From the NCBI RefSeq assembly GCF_001949145.1, contig NW_019091364.1:3741964-3805963 (forward strand): 64,000 nucleotides of DNA, read 5' to 3'. Source of the DNA: Acanthaster planci (Eukaryota; Echinodermata; Asteroidea; Valvatida; Acanthasteridae). The notes below the pieces were generated by a model. The model had not been told where the DNA came from and made no database searches. It saw nothing but the letters and a program-made list of their open reading frames with translations. Positions 11,401 to 21,900 of the stretch are shown here, in pieces. Position 1 is the stretch's first letter. Each line of letters opens with the position of its first letter. A program made the translations under genes and the position numbers.

Positions 11401-13316
11401 CACTTGTGATGTAAAAGTTCTTATGTGGATTTTTATCATTTTTTGATTCGGTTATTACTGCTGAATTTTGGGAGATCGAGAAATGATAGAATTACCTACT
11501 TGTGATTAAAATAAATAACAATTGGCTAAAGATATTACACCTGCAGACATTTCTTGACAAGACTGATTATAAGTTTATACCTGAGGGCCCAGACTCCAAC
11601 CATTCCACTCTGAACCACCTGACGGAAGTGAAATGTTCCTCCCCATTTCAAGGTTTGGTAGGTCAGAAGAAGAAAAGTGCTGCTCCCTGTAACAGTAAAC
11701 AATTCATGACAAGAAAGCCAAGAAATGTTATCATTACTGAAACGGTGGTACATTTCTGCCCTCTCCCATTGACAAAATAACTTCTGATCATCTGGTTCAT
11801 AGGCCTATGGATATTTTTTCCATGAAAAGTGTGTACATAGACATATTACACTGAAACAATGGTCAACAGTCTTATTCCCAAACTAAGGGATCAATGACTA
11901 GAGAAAACATAAAATAATATCCAGTGGACAAGTTGTCCAGGGGGCAAGTGAGGCAAGTGAGGAGTGGTCTATGTACATGTGCATGTATGGGGCCGGTACA
12001 CCGTGCTTCCATGTCTAACTTGTGGGATCCTTTGTCAACTGTTGCAACATGGAGAATAAATGTATGTTATTGGCCTTCCTGAATGTTCATTTTCTGTGTG
12101 AGCTCAAGAAAGAATTCTGGTGTGGTGCAGTCTACATGTACGTGTTTTATAGCCTGTACATGGGTCCCATTTGTGACTATGAGGCGTGAGTGGGTTGGTG
12201 GAGCCTATATAGGGCCAAGATGAACAGCAAACTTTGGCAATATGTGGCCCAGCTTTGTCCACTGCTTTAACTTTGTAGTGTGCCAAACCTGTCCAGAGAA
12301 TACCCAAATTTGTCACGAAGTTGGGTAAGCCCAATTGCCCTACTCTGTTCAAGCAGCAGAATCGAGCATCTATAAACAAGAGTGCAATTAAATAAAAATT
12401 GTAAGAACTAGGCCATTTTTATAATTACCAACTTGTTGTTTTTACATAGCCCTACCTGTTTTTTTATGTTTTTTTTTTCACTGTCATCAATACATGAATC
12501 TTCCCTCAATTCTCCCTCTATCTCCATGCTCCACGAGCATGCCCACTTGATAAATTCAAAACCATCACCTCAAATTTACAGTTTCAAAATAGGCCGCTTT
12601 CTTCATGACATGTCACGCAGGAATTATAACACTGAAATACAAATTACAAGAAAAAATACAAAAGACAACCAGTCCGTTGCTTCAGCCATCAGGCACGTCA
12701 GGGTGGTTGAAGCATTTCATTAGTAATAGTATAGTAAAACCTTGTTTAATGCCTGGGCCTGAGAGCTAAGCCTCACTGGCAATTCCAACTAGGCTTATTG
12801 TAAGTTATGGGGCGTAGGCCTAACAAAACCACTTGGTTTAACTTTCCTATCTGGAATCATGGCTACCTCCATGCTTGAACCATGCATGGCCATGCTCAAA
12901 CTTAGCTGTTGCAAGAAAACACTTGTAAGAAAACGCTTGTACTTTTTTGTAGTATAGATTCTCCGAAAACCGATTTGGACATCAAACCAGCGAGGTTGGA
13001 AAAGATGCTTAAAGCTTTATTTTCTTTGGCTTATGATAACTTCAAAAGTTTGGATAAGAAACACTGGATTGAACAGATGAATAAAGGTGACGGTGACATG
13101 ATGGGGCCAAGTACATGTATAGTGGGACGCACCATAGACGGCCCGGACATAGGGCCTAGGTCCTACATATTACGTCCTACCTGCTAAATCATAAAACTTC
13201 TCGGTTTTGAGAGCAGCTGCAATAGCAAAGAGTCCCCACTGGATGCCGAAGTCCAAGACAGCACTTCTTGCAAGAATACTCATCGTAGGCTTCATGCTGG
13301 ACAACAATGTTCCCAT
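8127..13316 (-). CDS. DUF1295 / steroid 5-alpha-reductase-like membrane protein, five exons, complete
   Basis: Spliced from exons 13316-13181, 11686-11581, 10959-10853, 9642-9470 and 8402-8127, all GT-AG with compatible phases (1, 2, 1, 0), giving 265 aa. The product is strongly hydrophobic, with about six or seven membrane segments (e.g. 18-36, 100-125, 145-167, 195-210, 213-235). The hallmark SRHPNYLGE (186-194) follows GKFINTGLW, and the protein ends with an E-x-YGLKKWG and YQEYLKKTPVLWP pattern. This is the DUF1295 (PF06966) fold, related to steroid 5-alpha reductases and isoprenylcysteine methyltransferases; substrate unknown, location presumably ER. Start: ATG at 13316 has a good context (AAAATGG), and an in-frame ATG further up (13373) is the alternative. 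It is divergent from the enkurin gene. Typical family length is about 260-290 aa. Confidence 0.88.
8517..8799. repeat. Inverted-repeat element in DUF1295 intron 4
   Basis: TCACTTGGGAGACATT (8520-8535) is repeated as its reverse complement AATGTCTCCCAAGTGAC (8782-8798), with two further GGGAGACAT / ATGTCTCCC copies inside (8730-8760). It looks like a small terminal-inverted-repeat element with no coding capacity; the ends are uncertain. Confidence 0.4.
9470..9642 (-). CDS. DUF1295 gene, exon 4
   Basis: 173 nt between acceptor TTTCTCAAG and donor GTATGT. It encodes VWVWLTLLPTQILNAQ through FRADPDNT (residues 118-174), including one clear membrane segment (YVGWGMFVVGLLLEIVADYQ). Confidence 0.88.
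10853..10959 (-). CDS. DUF1295 gene, exon 3
   Basis: 107 nt between acceptor TTCTTGTAG and donor GTAAGG. It encodes LGMYLFSRVLNEGEDRRF and the following FFFFWTMQ segment (residues 82-116). The GEDRRF block is typical of the family. Confidence 0.87.
11581..11686 (-). CDS. DUF1295 gene, exon 2
   Basis: 106 nt between acceptor CTGTTACAG and donor GTATAA. It encodes SSTFLLLTYQTLKWGG to GMVGVWAL (residues 47-80). The splice joins give DLA-G-SST and WAL-R-LGM, both family-like. Confidence 0.85.
13181..13316 (-). CDS. DUF1295 gene, exon 1
   Basis: 136 nt from ATG 13316 to donor GTAGGA. It encodes 45 residues ending TEKFYDLA, with the first membrane segment (LDFGIQWGLFAIAAAL). Confidence 0.8.
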
Positions 13317-14642
13317 TTTCAATGATATCAGTTCACAGAAACCCCGAGCAGTTCGGAAGCAGACGAATGTCATGCACCACGCACATATTCGTTCTCGTCG
13401 TGTTATGTAAGTTCTCAATCTCAGAGCCAACTATAAAGATTTACGTGACAGTCTTACACGTTCAATAATCGTTTTATCTCATGAACTCGAGGTTGATTGT
13501 TTGCGGATAAGCGCGGAGCAGCATTGAACGTACGGTCGGCGCGTCACTGTATACTGTACATCATGTAAACATTATGCAGTCTTCTGTCCTCGCCAGTACA
13601 TTAAAATGGCAGTGGCGTTTGTGCCGGAAATGGGGGGGGGGGGTGACTTGCCCGCCATGAAAACTTGAAATACAATATGTTGAAATTGTAATTTGTGCTC
13701 AGAGTGTAAGCATTTAAAATTTGTTTTCCTCTTTTGAGTGATATTTAATGCATTTCAGTCGTTGGAAAAACTCAATCCGCTTTATTTTTTTGCTCACCAC
13801 AAAATTAAAAGTGTGTGGGGAGATGATTCAATAGGTCCCCCTCAAAGACAGGGGCTATACAACCCCCATTTACGCCCATGGTACATGGTCAGTGACATCT
13901 CAGACAATTATTTTCATGTGAATCGTTCCCTCTGTACTGCTGCATGATAACAACTTCCAAGGGACACTGAGGGCCTCGCAATGTTATCAACCATGAACAA
14001 ATTATCCAAAGTCGTCTCCTGAACTTCCCCGGCGTGGTTTGTCACGGTAATCCATGGAAGTGCAATGGTGTCTCCATGGGTGAATTCCTCCATGGGTGAA
14101 TTAAATGGACGAAGACCTTTCATCCAATTTAGAGAACATTTAGGTGAACAACTTTTATCATACAACAAAAGACTCAAAATATAGATTAATCTTATAGTNN
14201 NNNNNNNNNNNNNNNNNNNNNNNNNNNNNNNNNNNNNNNNNNNNNNNNNNNNNNNNNNNNNNNNNNNNNNNNNNNNNNNNNNNNNNNNNNNNNNNNNNNN
14301 NNNNNNNNNNNNNNNNNNNNNNNNNNNNNNNNNNNNNNNNNNNNNNNNNNNNNNNNNNNNNNNNNNNNNNNNNNNNNNNNNNNNNNNNNNNNNNNNNNNN
14401 NNNNNNNNNNNNNNNNNNNNNNNNNNNNNNNNNNNNNNNNNNNNNNNNNNNNNNNNNNNNNNNNNNNNNNNNNNNNNNNNNNNNNNNNNNNNNNNNNNNN
14501 NNNNNNNNNNNNNNNNNNNNNCCAAACGCACACATTGACTGTGGGACAACGTTGCCAGATCGTCCGCTATTAGTGAAAACGCTCTAAAACATCACTTTCT
14601 TCACAAATTGTTGAAACAGAGAGCATTTAAAAATAGAACAAT
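13317..14642. other. Divergent intergenic region between DUF1295 and enkurin genes, with assembly gap
   Basis: Contains the presumed promoters of both head-to-head genes, a G-run (~13630-13641), a 15-bp tandem duplication (CCATGGGTGAATT twice, ~14075-14102) and the N gap. The frame seen on the minus strand at 13914-14187 has no recognisable product. Confidence 0.5.
14199..14521. other. Assembly gap (323 N)
   Basis: An uninterrupted run of N. Nothing can be said about its content; translated frames across it are meaningless. Confidence 0.99.
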
Positions 14643-14719
14643 ATGACAACGCAGGTTATGTCCGAGAGTATTTACAATCTCATTCCTCATGAAGAAGTGA
14701 AACCGCCGAAGGAACAACG
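14643..14719 (+). CDS. ENKUR: ENKUR exon 1
   Basis: ATG at 14643; encodes MTTQVMSESIYNLIPHEE and on to KEQ plus two bases of an Arg codon. Donor GTGAGA. A second in-frame Met (residue 6) is an alternative start. Confidence 0.9.
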
Positions 14720-16500
14720 GTGAGAAAATCTTCCATCAGTGTCTAGCTTAGGCGTATAGGCTATGGCATGTTATATATGTACATGTACATGTAGCTCATT
14801 CATCAGTCATCATTGTTCATGCCGTTTTTGGGATGTAACTTTGTAACGCTGCCGTTCATCGGCCAAGTGTCAGAAAAATTAATGAATGCTGAAATTATTA
14901 TCAAATTCCTGTACTGTGGAGAAACCTCCTAGCTACACAGGGGCCTACTCTGCATCAGTATCCTGATGCAGAGTCTGTTACATGTATTTTCGACAAAAAT
15001 TTCATTCTCAAATTATTATAGGGGCCTAGGCCTCACCATCATGCTTCAGGAAGTTAACCAAGGCTTAATTTCATTTCAGTTGTTCTTACAAATGTAAAGT
15101 GTGTAGACTAAGGCCTATGCTGTCAATGAACAGGTGAGATGAGTCCAAAATTACCTGTGCAGCCTCAAATTAAGTCTTCCCTTTGCACAACCAATGTCAT
15201 GGATTCGATTGAGGAGTAACTCTGAGGAAAATGCTTGTAGAGAACACTTAGAATACGAAAATGTTATCAATTTTGAAGTTGAAGACGTCCTTCCTAATCC
15301 TAGGCCTACAAGTTATTGTTGAGATAGGCCTACATGTACATGCAATTTTTCTCGCTGTGAAACAGATATCAGTCGAAGTTCCGCTCTACTGTGAAAGAGG
15401 AGAAAAAGACAAACAAGTCACCAAACAAGACCATGGGCCCAGCCAAGGTTGACTTGAAGGCACCAAAGGATTACCTCAGTAAACACTCCAAGGAACCAGT
15501 GCTTCCGGAGAAGACCACCTTCAGATATCCGGACGAGGACAAGCGCAAGCCCATGGTCCCTAAGAAGGAGGACAGGCCCCTGATGGGTCTGAAGTCCAAC
15601 AAGAATTTCATCACGACCAATGCTGTAGAAAACATCATGTCTGTGCCAAAGAAGCCAGCATCCAATTTCGTCGACACAGTGAAGGGATCAACTCATCCTC
15701 TTGAACCATCAGGGCTGGTGCCAAAATATCGGAACAAGCAGGTGGGTTTAGTTTTGTATTTTTCCTGTTTCCATTGTCAGTGATCACTCATGTTTAAAGT
15801 CTTCAAAACTAGGAAAGATTTAATATTTTATACATCGATTTTCTTGGCTGTGTTGTGTAGAATGACGCAGACGTACACTGGAAAATAAACATACAAGATT
15901 AGAAAGGTGCAGCAGTTTTTTTATATGTTTCATTATTTTTGGCCCGCATTCGGATTTTAAACTGCAAGGATGAGAAACAAAGCAGTTTGTCTTCAACAGC
16001 AGCAGCTTCATTTCAGATTGATCTTTTCAATATTTCGAACATATATTTTTGTCTTCCCTCCATCCGTGTTATCTGTAAACTGACAACCTGAAAGTATTTA
16101 GAGGCCCTAGTACACATCTACCTGTACATTTCAGTTCATCCACTTATCGATCACTCTTTACAATTCTATCCATGAACAGGGTTATGGGGATGTACCAGAT
16201 TACCTGCGCAAGCGGAACGCAGAGGTTCAGAGAGCTCAAGAGGAATATGATGAATACATCAAGGAGCACTACAGACGGGGTGCCATGAAGCAGCTGACAG
16301 ACACAGAGCGGCAATGTGTGCTGGACGGGCTCAAGAAGAACTGGGAGGAGATCCATCACCAGTATCAGGGTCTGTCGGTTGTGACAGACACTGCACCTAA
16401 GAAGGCACGCAAGGAACGGATGGAGGCCGAGATGAAGCAGCTGGAGAGAGACATTGAGCTGTTAGAGAAGCACAAGATCATCTACATTGCAAACAACTAG
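14643..16500 (+). CDS. ENKUR: Enkurin, three exons, complete
   Basis: Exons 14643-14719, 15366-15741 and 16180-16500 splice (GT-AG, phases 2 and 0) into 257 aa, against 256 in human ENKUR. Enkurin is an axonemal protein of motile cilia and sperm flagella that binds calmodulin and TRPC channels and lines the microtubule lumen. The N terminus has ESIYNLIP, then KTMGPAKVDL, DRPLMGLKSNKNFITTNA and LEPSGLVPKY, all typical enkurin blocks. The C-terminal enkurin domain (about 160-257) contains DYLRKRN, a GLKKNWEEIHHQYQ helix and the ending IEL-LEKHKIIYIANN, rich in coiled-coil heptads with the calmodulin-binding region. The proline-rich SH3-binding stretch of the mammalian N terminus is reduced to KPPKEQR. 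AATAAA at 17498 marks a likely 3' end after a ~1 kb 3' UTR. Confidence 0.96.
15366..15741 (+). CDS. ENKUR: ENKUR exon 2
   Basis: Acceptor GTGAAACAG and donor GTGGGT bound 376 nt. It encodes residues 26(part)-151, from YQSKFRSTVK to VPKYRNKQ, aligning with the central conserved part of enkurin. Confidence 0.93.
16180..16500 (+). CDS. ENKUR: ENKUR exon 3 (last)
   Basis: Acceptor ATGAACAG precedes GYGDVPDYLRKRN. 321 nt to TAG (16498-16500), encoding the complete C-terminal enkurin domain. Confidence 0.95.
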   Translation, partial: GYGDVPDYLRKRNAEVQRAQEEYDEYIKEHYRRGAMKQLTDTERQCVLDGLKKNWEEIHHQYQGLSVVTDTAPKKARKERMEAEMKQLERDIELLEKHKIIYIANN

Positions 16501-17497
16501 ACGCTCAGACTGTATTTTTAACCTCCTGGGAGATCTCCAAGAGGATGTAGTTGTTGCCCACCACTTGGCATGGAATCAGCATCTCTTTCACACATGGGAA
16601 CAGTTAGAATGTTTGATAGATTCATGAATGTTAGCCCTCTGCCATGGTTCTAAGAGCTTAATAGCATCCACAAGTCAATTACAAGTACATGTAGTTCAGC
16701 TCCCAAAACTTTGCAGAGAAGCCAGTGTACATTCCACACAGAAACGATTGTGACACCTGTGCTTACAGGCTAGCCTTGGGTGAATCCATTATTTCCTGCT
16801 TGTGAAAGGATGCAAACATTCCATGATTATGTCTACTGATGTTTTTTGCCCTATCAGAATTGCATGTGAACATGTCATTAAACATGGATATGTACACTTG
16901 TTCATCGCAAACAGAAAACGCCATGGTATCTATTTTTTTGTGGTTTCAGGTACTGCAAGTTAGTATTGCCAGCTGCACAGGTGTCTAGTTTACTTTAAAT
17001 TTTAAAATCTATGTAACTCAACAGGAGTTTGAGGGTTGTAAATGATGCACCTGGCATTCATTCAGAAGTGTGAGGGGGGCCTGTATGTCAATGCCTGTGC
17101 CATGCTTGTTGCTAGAAAGTTCTAGACGTCAAATGAATCACCTGTCACCATGTAACCCCTGTGTGCACAGTACTTACGTTTGTTGCTTTAAACTTTTGTG
17201 CTGCTCCATTCAATGTATGTATTTTTAACGTACGTCTACATTAAATTTTAAGATTCCATAAGTGAGTCATACATAAATAACTCCAAAATCTGTCAAAAGA
17301 CATCCGTCCATATTCAAGCGAATGCTTTATACAAATGCTCATATGGAAAAGCATTGACATGATTTTACATGTACATTACACGTTCCAGCATTTCATATCC
17401 GTCCTGTTGTATTTGGTTTTCCTACATGATACGAAGTGCACATTTTGTATATAAATAATTAATAACTGAAGTTTGTAAATACGGATTTTCCACTGTC

Positions 17498-17503
17498 AAT
17501 AAA
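17498..17503 (+). other. AATAAA polyadenylation signal, ENKUR
   Basis: Canonical AATAAA about 1 kb past the ENKUR stop codon on the same strand; the first well-placed signal in that 3' region. Confidence 0.5.
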
Positions 17504-17920
17504 GCGTCTCAAGTATAATCATAAGAGCATGTGCATGTATGCACCTTTTTTGTTAAAATGCGTTGTTTCAAGTGCAAGCAAGGCACGATTAGGGGAACCA
17601 GATCCAGAACTGAATTCTCCGGGGTACAAGTTTCCTTGGGGGAGCCAAAAAATTGGGATGTGGCCTTTCTAAGGGTTACGGCTGCATTGTGGGGCATATT
17701 ACAAACTTTTGTAATGGACGTGAAAAAGACGAAAACATTGTCTCTTATTGCCAAAGGGTTTTGGCTCCCATTTATTGGAGAGGAGGCTTAGTTATACTAC
17801 GAGTGTGGAGATTATTTCAAGGGCCTGTCATTCTACCCTGGGATGCATTTGCATTGTCTCCTCAAATCCTTAAGTTTGGTTGATCCACCAGATCAGACCA
17901 GGCCACGAGATTTAGGAATT

Positions 17921-17939
17921 CGTACGTACGTACGTACGT
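17921..17939. repeat. (CGTA)n microsatellite
   Basis: Four and a half perfect copies of the self-complementary tetranucleotide CGTA. Confidence 0.9.
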
Positions 17940-18907
17940 GCACACTGTATATAACGTATAGCAGGAAACAATTTTGGAAAGAATTCCGTATACGGACGCC
18001 AATTGACACCCCGTGCACAAACCCTATGTGACTGGTCTGAAAAATAGTGTTTTCTCAGTAAATGAATTCGTATTTTTCCCCCAAACTGATTTTAGTCTGG
18101 ACATGTTTAGCTTTCTGAATAGGGCACTGTAGGAAATAATTACTGGCGGCGGAATATATGGAACTCGTCCCACAATTTTTGAAGGGGGGGGGGAGTAGTT
18201 CCCAGAGGGGGTGGCCTCATTCAGGGGTGGAACTTTCAACCTAACGCCCTAGTGGGTCTGTAAAATCACTTTGAATTTGGAGGATTGAGGACCGTTAGGG
18301 CACGTATTGTGGGACGTACACACAATTTTCCAAAGGGATGCCGAAAGTAATCAAATGACGGCAATCGGGGGCGGGGCCCAAACACTCTCTTAAGGGTACT
18401 CTCCAACCCTTCATACGCCATGACAAATTGCTAAAACAGACAACGAGACCACTTTAATGAATAGTGGAGTAGTATTCCCAGCCCGGTTCAACATGAACTC
18501 CCTCACCTGTTGTGACGTAAAACGGCAGGACCCGGCCCTATGGGCAAGAAGCCTTTGTTATTAATTTTGCTACTACTTTAATTAAAGTGTTCGTGTTCCT
18601 TTTACGCCATGTGTTTTAGTAGAGATTGTTGGCGTAAGTCAGGTCCCAGACGTATCTATAGTGCTTTGTTAATGTTAAAAGGCAGGGCACCAGCAGTTTG
18701 CCACACTGAACTTATGCACCATGGAGTTGCGGGAAAAATCTCCCGCGCTTTGAGTGCGCACTGCAGCTAGGCCTCTGCTGCAACCTTTTGTCCGCATGGT
18801 CCGGTCATACATGTCTGAGATAACCGTCACTGATAAGAAACTGCATTGCAACACCATTGTTCTGTTTTCAAGAAGTGTATAAAATTGTGTAAGGAACAAA
18901 ACTAATC

Positions 18908-18925
18908 ATGGGAGATTTTATAAAG
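18908..18925 (+). CDS. HPRT1: HPRT1 exon 1
   Basis: ATG followed by five codons (MGDFIK), donor GTAAGG, phase 0. It is short but matches the position of human exon 1 (nine residues). An alternative first exon elsewhere in the 1.7 kb before exon 2 cannot be excluded. Confidence 0.7.
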
Positions 18926-21900
18926 GTAAGGATACAATTAATGGACCGACACCTGGACACTGACTGAGAGTCACATTTGTCACATGTTGACATGATGGTT
19001 GACCATGATGTAGGCCCCCGACGGTACATGTAGATCTATTAATACTAGGCCTTTGTTGTTGGCTCCTTCCTCTATGCTATGGATTACATACATGTACATG
19101 CGTATAGCCTGGCCTATGGAATTGAATTTACGTGTTAGGTTATAAGGCTTAGTCAAGTCTCAAATTCAAAATCGTGAGAGCAACTGTTTAAAACCAACGA
19201 TTATTGGATAAGTGCCACCATTCATCGATGACCGATGATGATATAGGCCCCTAACTGTCCTGTTCTTTTCAATCAATACGCACTCCAGAGTTACTTGCAC
19301 AATCAGACTGTGGGATACCTGTCACTGGTCACATAGCAGAGCATGCATCATTTTTTGCAGCATAGTTTTTTCATGTAAAGTAAACTCTAAGTGAAATCTA
19401 TGCACGTGTAGAAAGACTCAAAGAGTGACCTGGACATCAGTTCAGAGTGGATACCATGGATACAGTCCTGTAAATGTGCTTTATTTTTTTTTTCTTAATT
19501 CAGCACAGGAATACAGTATTGTGTCTTATCAATGCAATGATACAAGTTAGTCAGAAAAAAAATTGCATCGCAGTTAAAGCTGTAAAATATTTATGTTTGC
19601 CCTTTCATTGCCATTCATGTTTAGGCTATACACTCAAGCCAGTGAATAAGGCATGCATAAAATAGCAAGGAAAATTTCAAATGTAAAATTAGTTGAGCGT
19701 GGGTCGACAGTAGCTTTTTTTTGTGCATTAGTAGACTGGGAGTGAGTACTTAGATGTAGCACCATTAATAGATGCAGTTTGCAATGCCATTCCAGGGAAG
19801 CCACTGGGAAATACAGTGCACATCCAGTTAGTATTTGAGAACTCGTGCATTGGCATCAAGGCTGCTGAAAAAAAGAAAAGATTTTTAATTGTATGCATTT
19901 GCTTGTAAGGTGTCAAAGACTCTGAATCACCCTTCTTGATAGTAGCCTTGTTTGCCACTGCATCTACATGTACCAAGCCTGGCACCCTGAGGGATGGAAC
20001 CAGCTATAGTGGAGCTGTGCCAGTTATTCAGATATTCGGATAATTGATCAAATCTTAAATATTTACTTTTAACATCAAATAGGGGACTACAGTAGTTGGT
20101 GGTGAAAATCAATAAGTAAAGGGTACAATTCAATTACATGTATTGGATACAGAATTGCTTTCCAAAAGCATATTGCAAGATGTTAGCAATTAACTGAAAG
20201 GCAGCTGAATGGACATAGTTATGCCACATGATCGTAACCTTTCCTTCAAGATTTTGGGTATTTACTATTTGGAAAAGCATGCAATTTTTTTTCTCCTTTG
20301 TGGGAATTCGTACTACCAGATATTCAAATGTTCATTGAATGGACATTTGAATACTCGATTGAACATTTGAACTGGCTCCCTCTTAACCTGTTATGCTAAT
20401 ATCATCGTTTCCTATCTCATAAGTTAGCCAATTCAGCATGCAATGATGCATGCCCAGTGCGAGGCTGTACTCCAAGAACACCAGGCACATGAGCAATAGT
20501 CTGCTCTATAAGTGTATCTATGCGCTGACTCACGCAAACGCTTTCTTCCCGTAAACCCTCGGCTCCTTGAAATTACCGAACTGGCTCATTTTTTCAGTTT
20601 TTGCCTCTTCCATCTCTCTTCCCAGATTGATGATGATGTCAAAGGCTACAATCTGAGTATGTTCTGTGTGCCTAGACATTATGAGCAAGATTTGGAGTCC
20701 ATCCTTATCCCACATGGAGTCATTTTAGACAGGTGAGACCAATGGTGAAAGTTATATTGTGAAAAGTGTTCTTTGTTTAGAGTGCATGCACACTGAAAAC
20801 AAGGGATCATTGTGATATTTGATACTATGATTGATTATGCATTGTTTTTGTTTTACAAGGTTAGACAGTCATAAACATACAGTGTGACAGTTTCAGGAAT
20901 TTAAAAAACGTAGAAAGCAGAAATTTAAAATTGTGAAGTACCACAGAAATTATCCTGTTATCCGTGATAAAACTGCCCCACTGCTCTAGTTAGTAAAAAG
21001 AAACAGCAATTGCCCATTTTCATTGATTGGCATCAGCATTGGTTTATAATATGCAAGAATTTAAACTCGGCTCTCTGGTCCCCGGATATAATGAAGCTTT
21101 TGGTGTCTTTGAACCTGCCCAAAGGACAGAGAGGCTGGCACGAGACATTGTGAGTGACATGGGCAAAGACTCGCTGGTCGTGCTCTGCGTCCTGAAAGGG
21201 GGCTACAAGTTCTGCTCCGATCTGCTGGACTACATCAAGGCCTTGAACAGAAACTCAGAGCGATCAATACAGCTTGTGGTAGACTTCATACGCCTGAAGA
21301 GTTATGAGGTTTGTAATGGTGCGAAGGATTTCTTCACGATACAGATAGAATCAGCGAGACGCTGTTCGTTTGTATTAGAACCTTAACCCTACATAATACT
21401 ATGAATTACTACTTGTAGTAAAACGTAGTATTCAGTCCTGTCGCTTGTAAGAGGATGTGACCTTATTGTTTGGTGAAGCCATAAGGTACAATAGATAAGA
21501 CAATGTATTATACTGTGCTGTGGCACTATGAATGCACAGCTTTATAAAACTTTATAAAAATATGCTTTGGATACTGATGATGCCCCTAGCTGCAGGTAAA
21601 GGACATTTTGAATGTCCAATCTCCTGAGCTCAGGCTGGTAATTAACGAACATCTAAGACCGGCCAAGCACGTTTCCCCATTCTTAATTATACCTTTTTAG
21701 ATAACAGGTCAAAACTTAGTTTGGAAAAAATTTCCAAAATATTTCCTTCAACTATTTCGCTTCGTATTTTCCAAACACCCTCCAGTCATATACATTGTAA
21801 TATATGCCTCTAGTAGGCAGTTGTGAACAACCCATGGACATTGGTGTATGGGTACATGACATGTGTACTGTGTTGGTGGTGAACAACATGATGAACCAGT

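Larger units (their letters stand above)
16501..18907. other. ENKUR 3' UTR and ENKUR-HPRT intergenic region
   Basis: The first ~1 kb is the likely ENKUR 3' UTR, ending at AATAAA 17498-17503. Beyond it are a (CGTA)n microsatellite at 17921-17939, G-runs near 18184, a relic resembling the end of the TTAA MITE (GAGGATTGAGGACCGTTAGG, ~18281-18300), and the presumed HPRT promoter just before 18908 with no clear TATA box. No recognisable gene. Confidence 0.5.

Noticed and set aside
13914..14549. 211-aa minus-strand frame
   Set aside because: More than half is translated N gap; the remaining part has no recognisable motif.
21027..21124. Longer HPRT exon 3 beginning upstream of 21125
   Set aside because: The frame is open upstream, but it is not the HPRT reading up to the AAAG acceptor. 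Joining exon 2 at 21125 gives the exact 184-nt human-like exon and an unbroken HPRT alignment.
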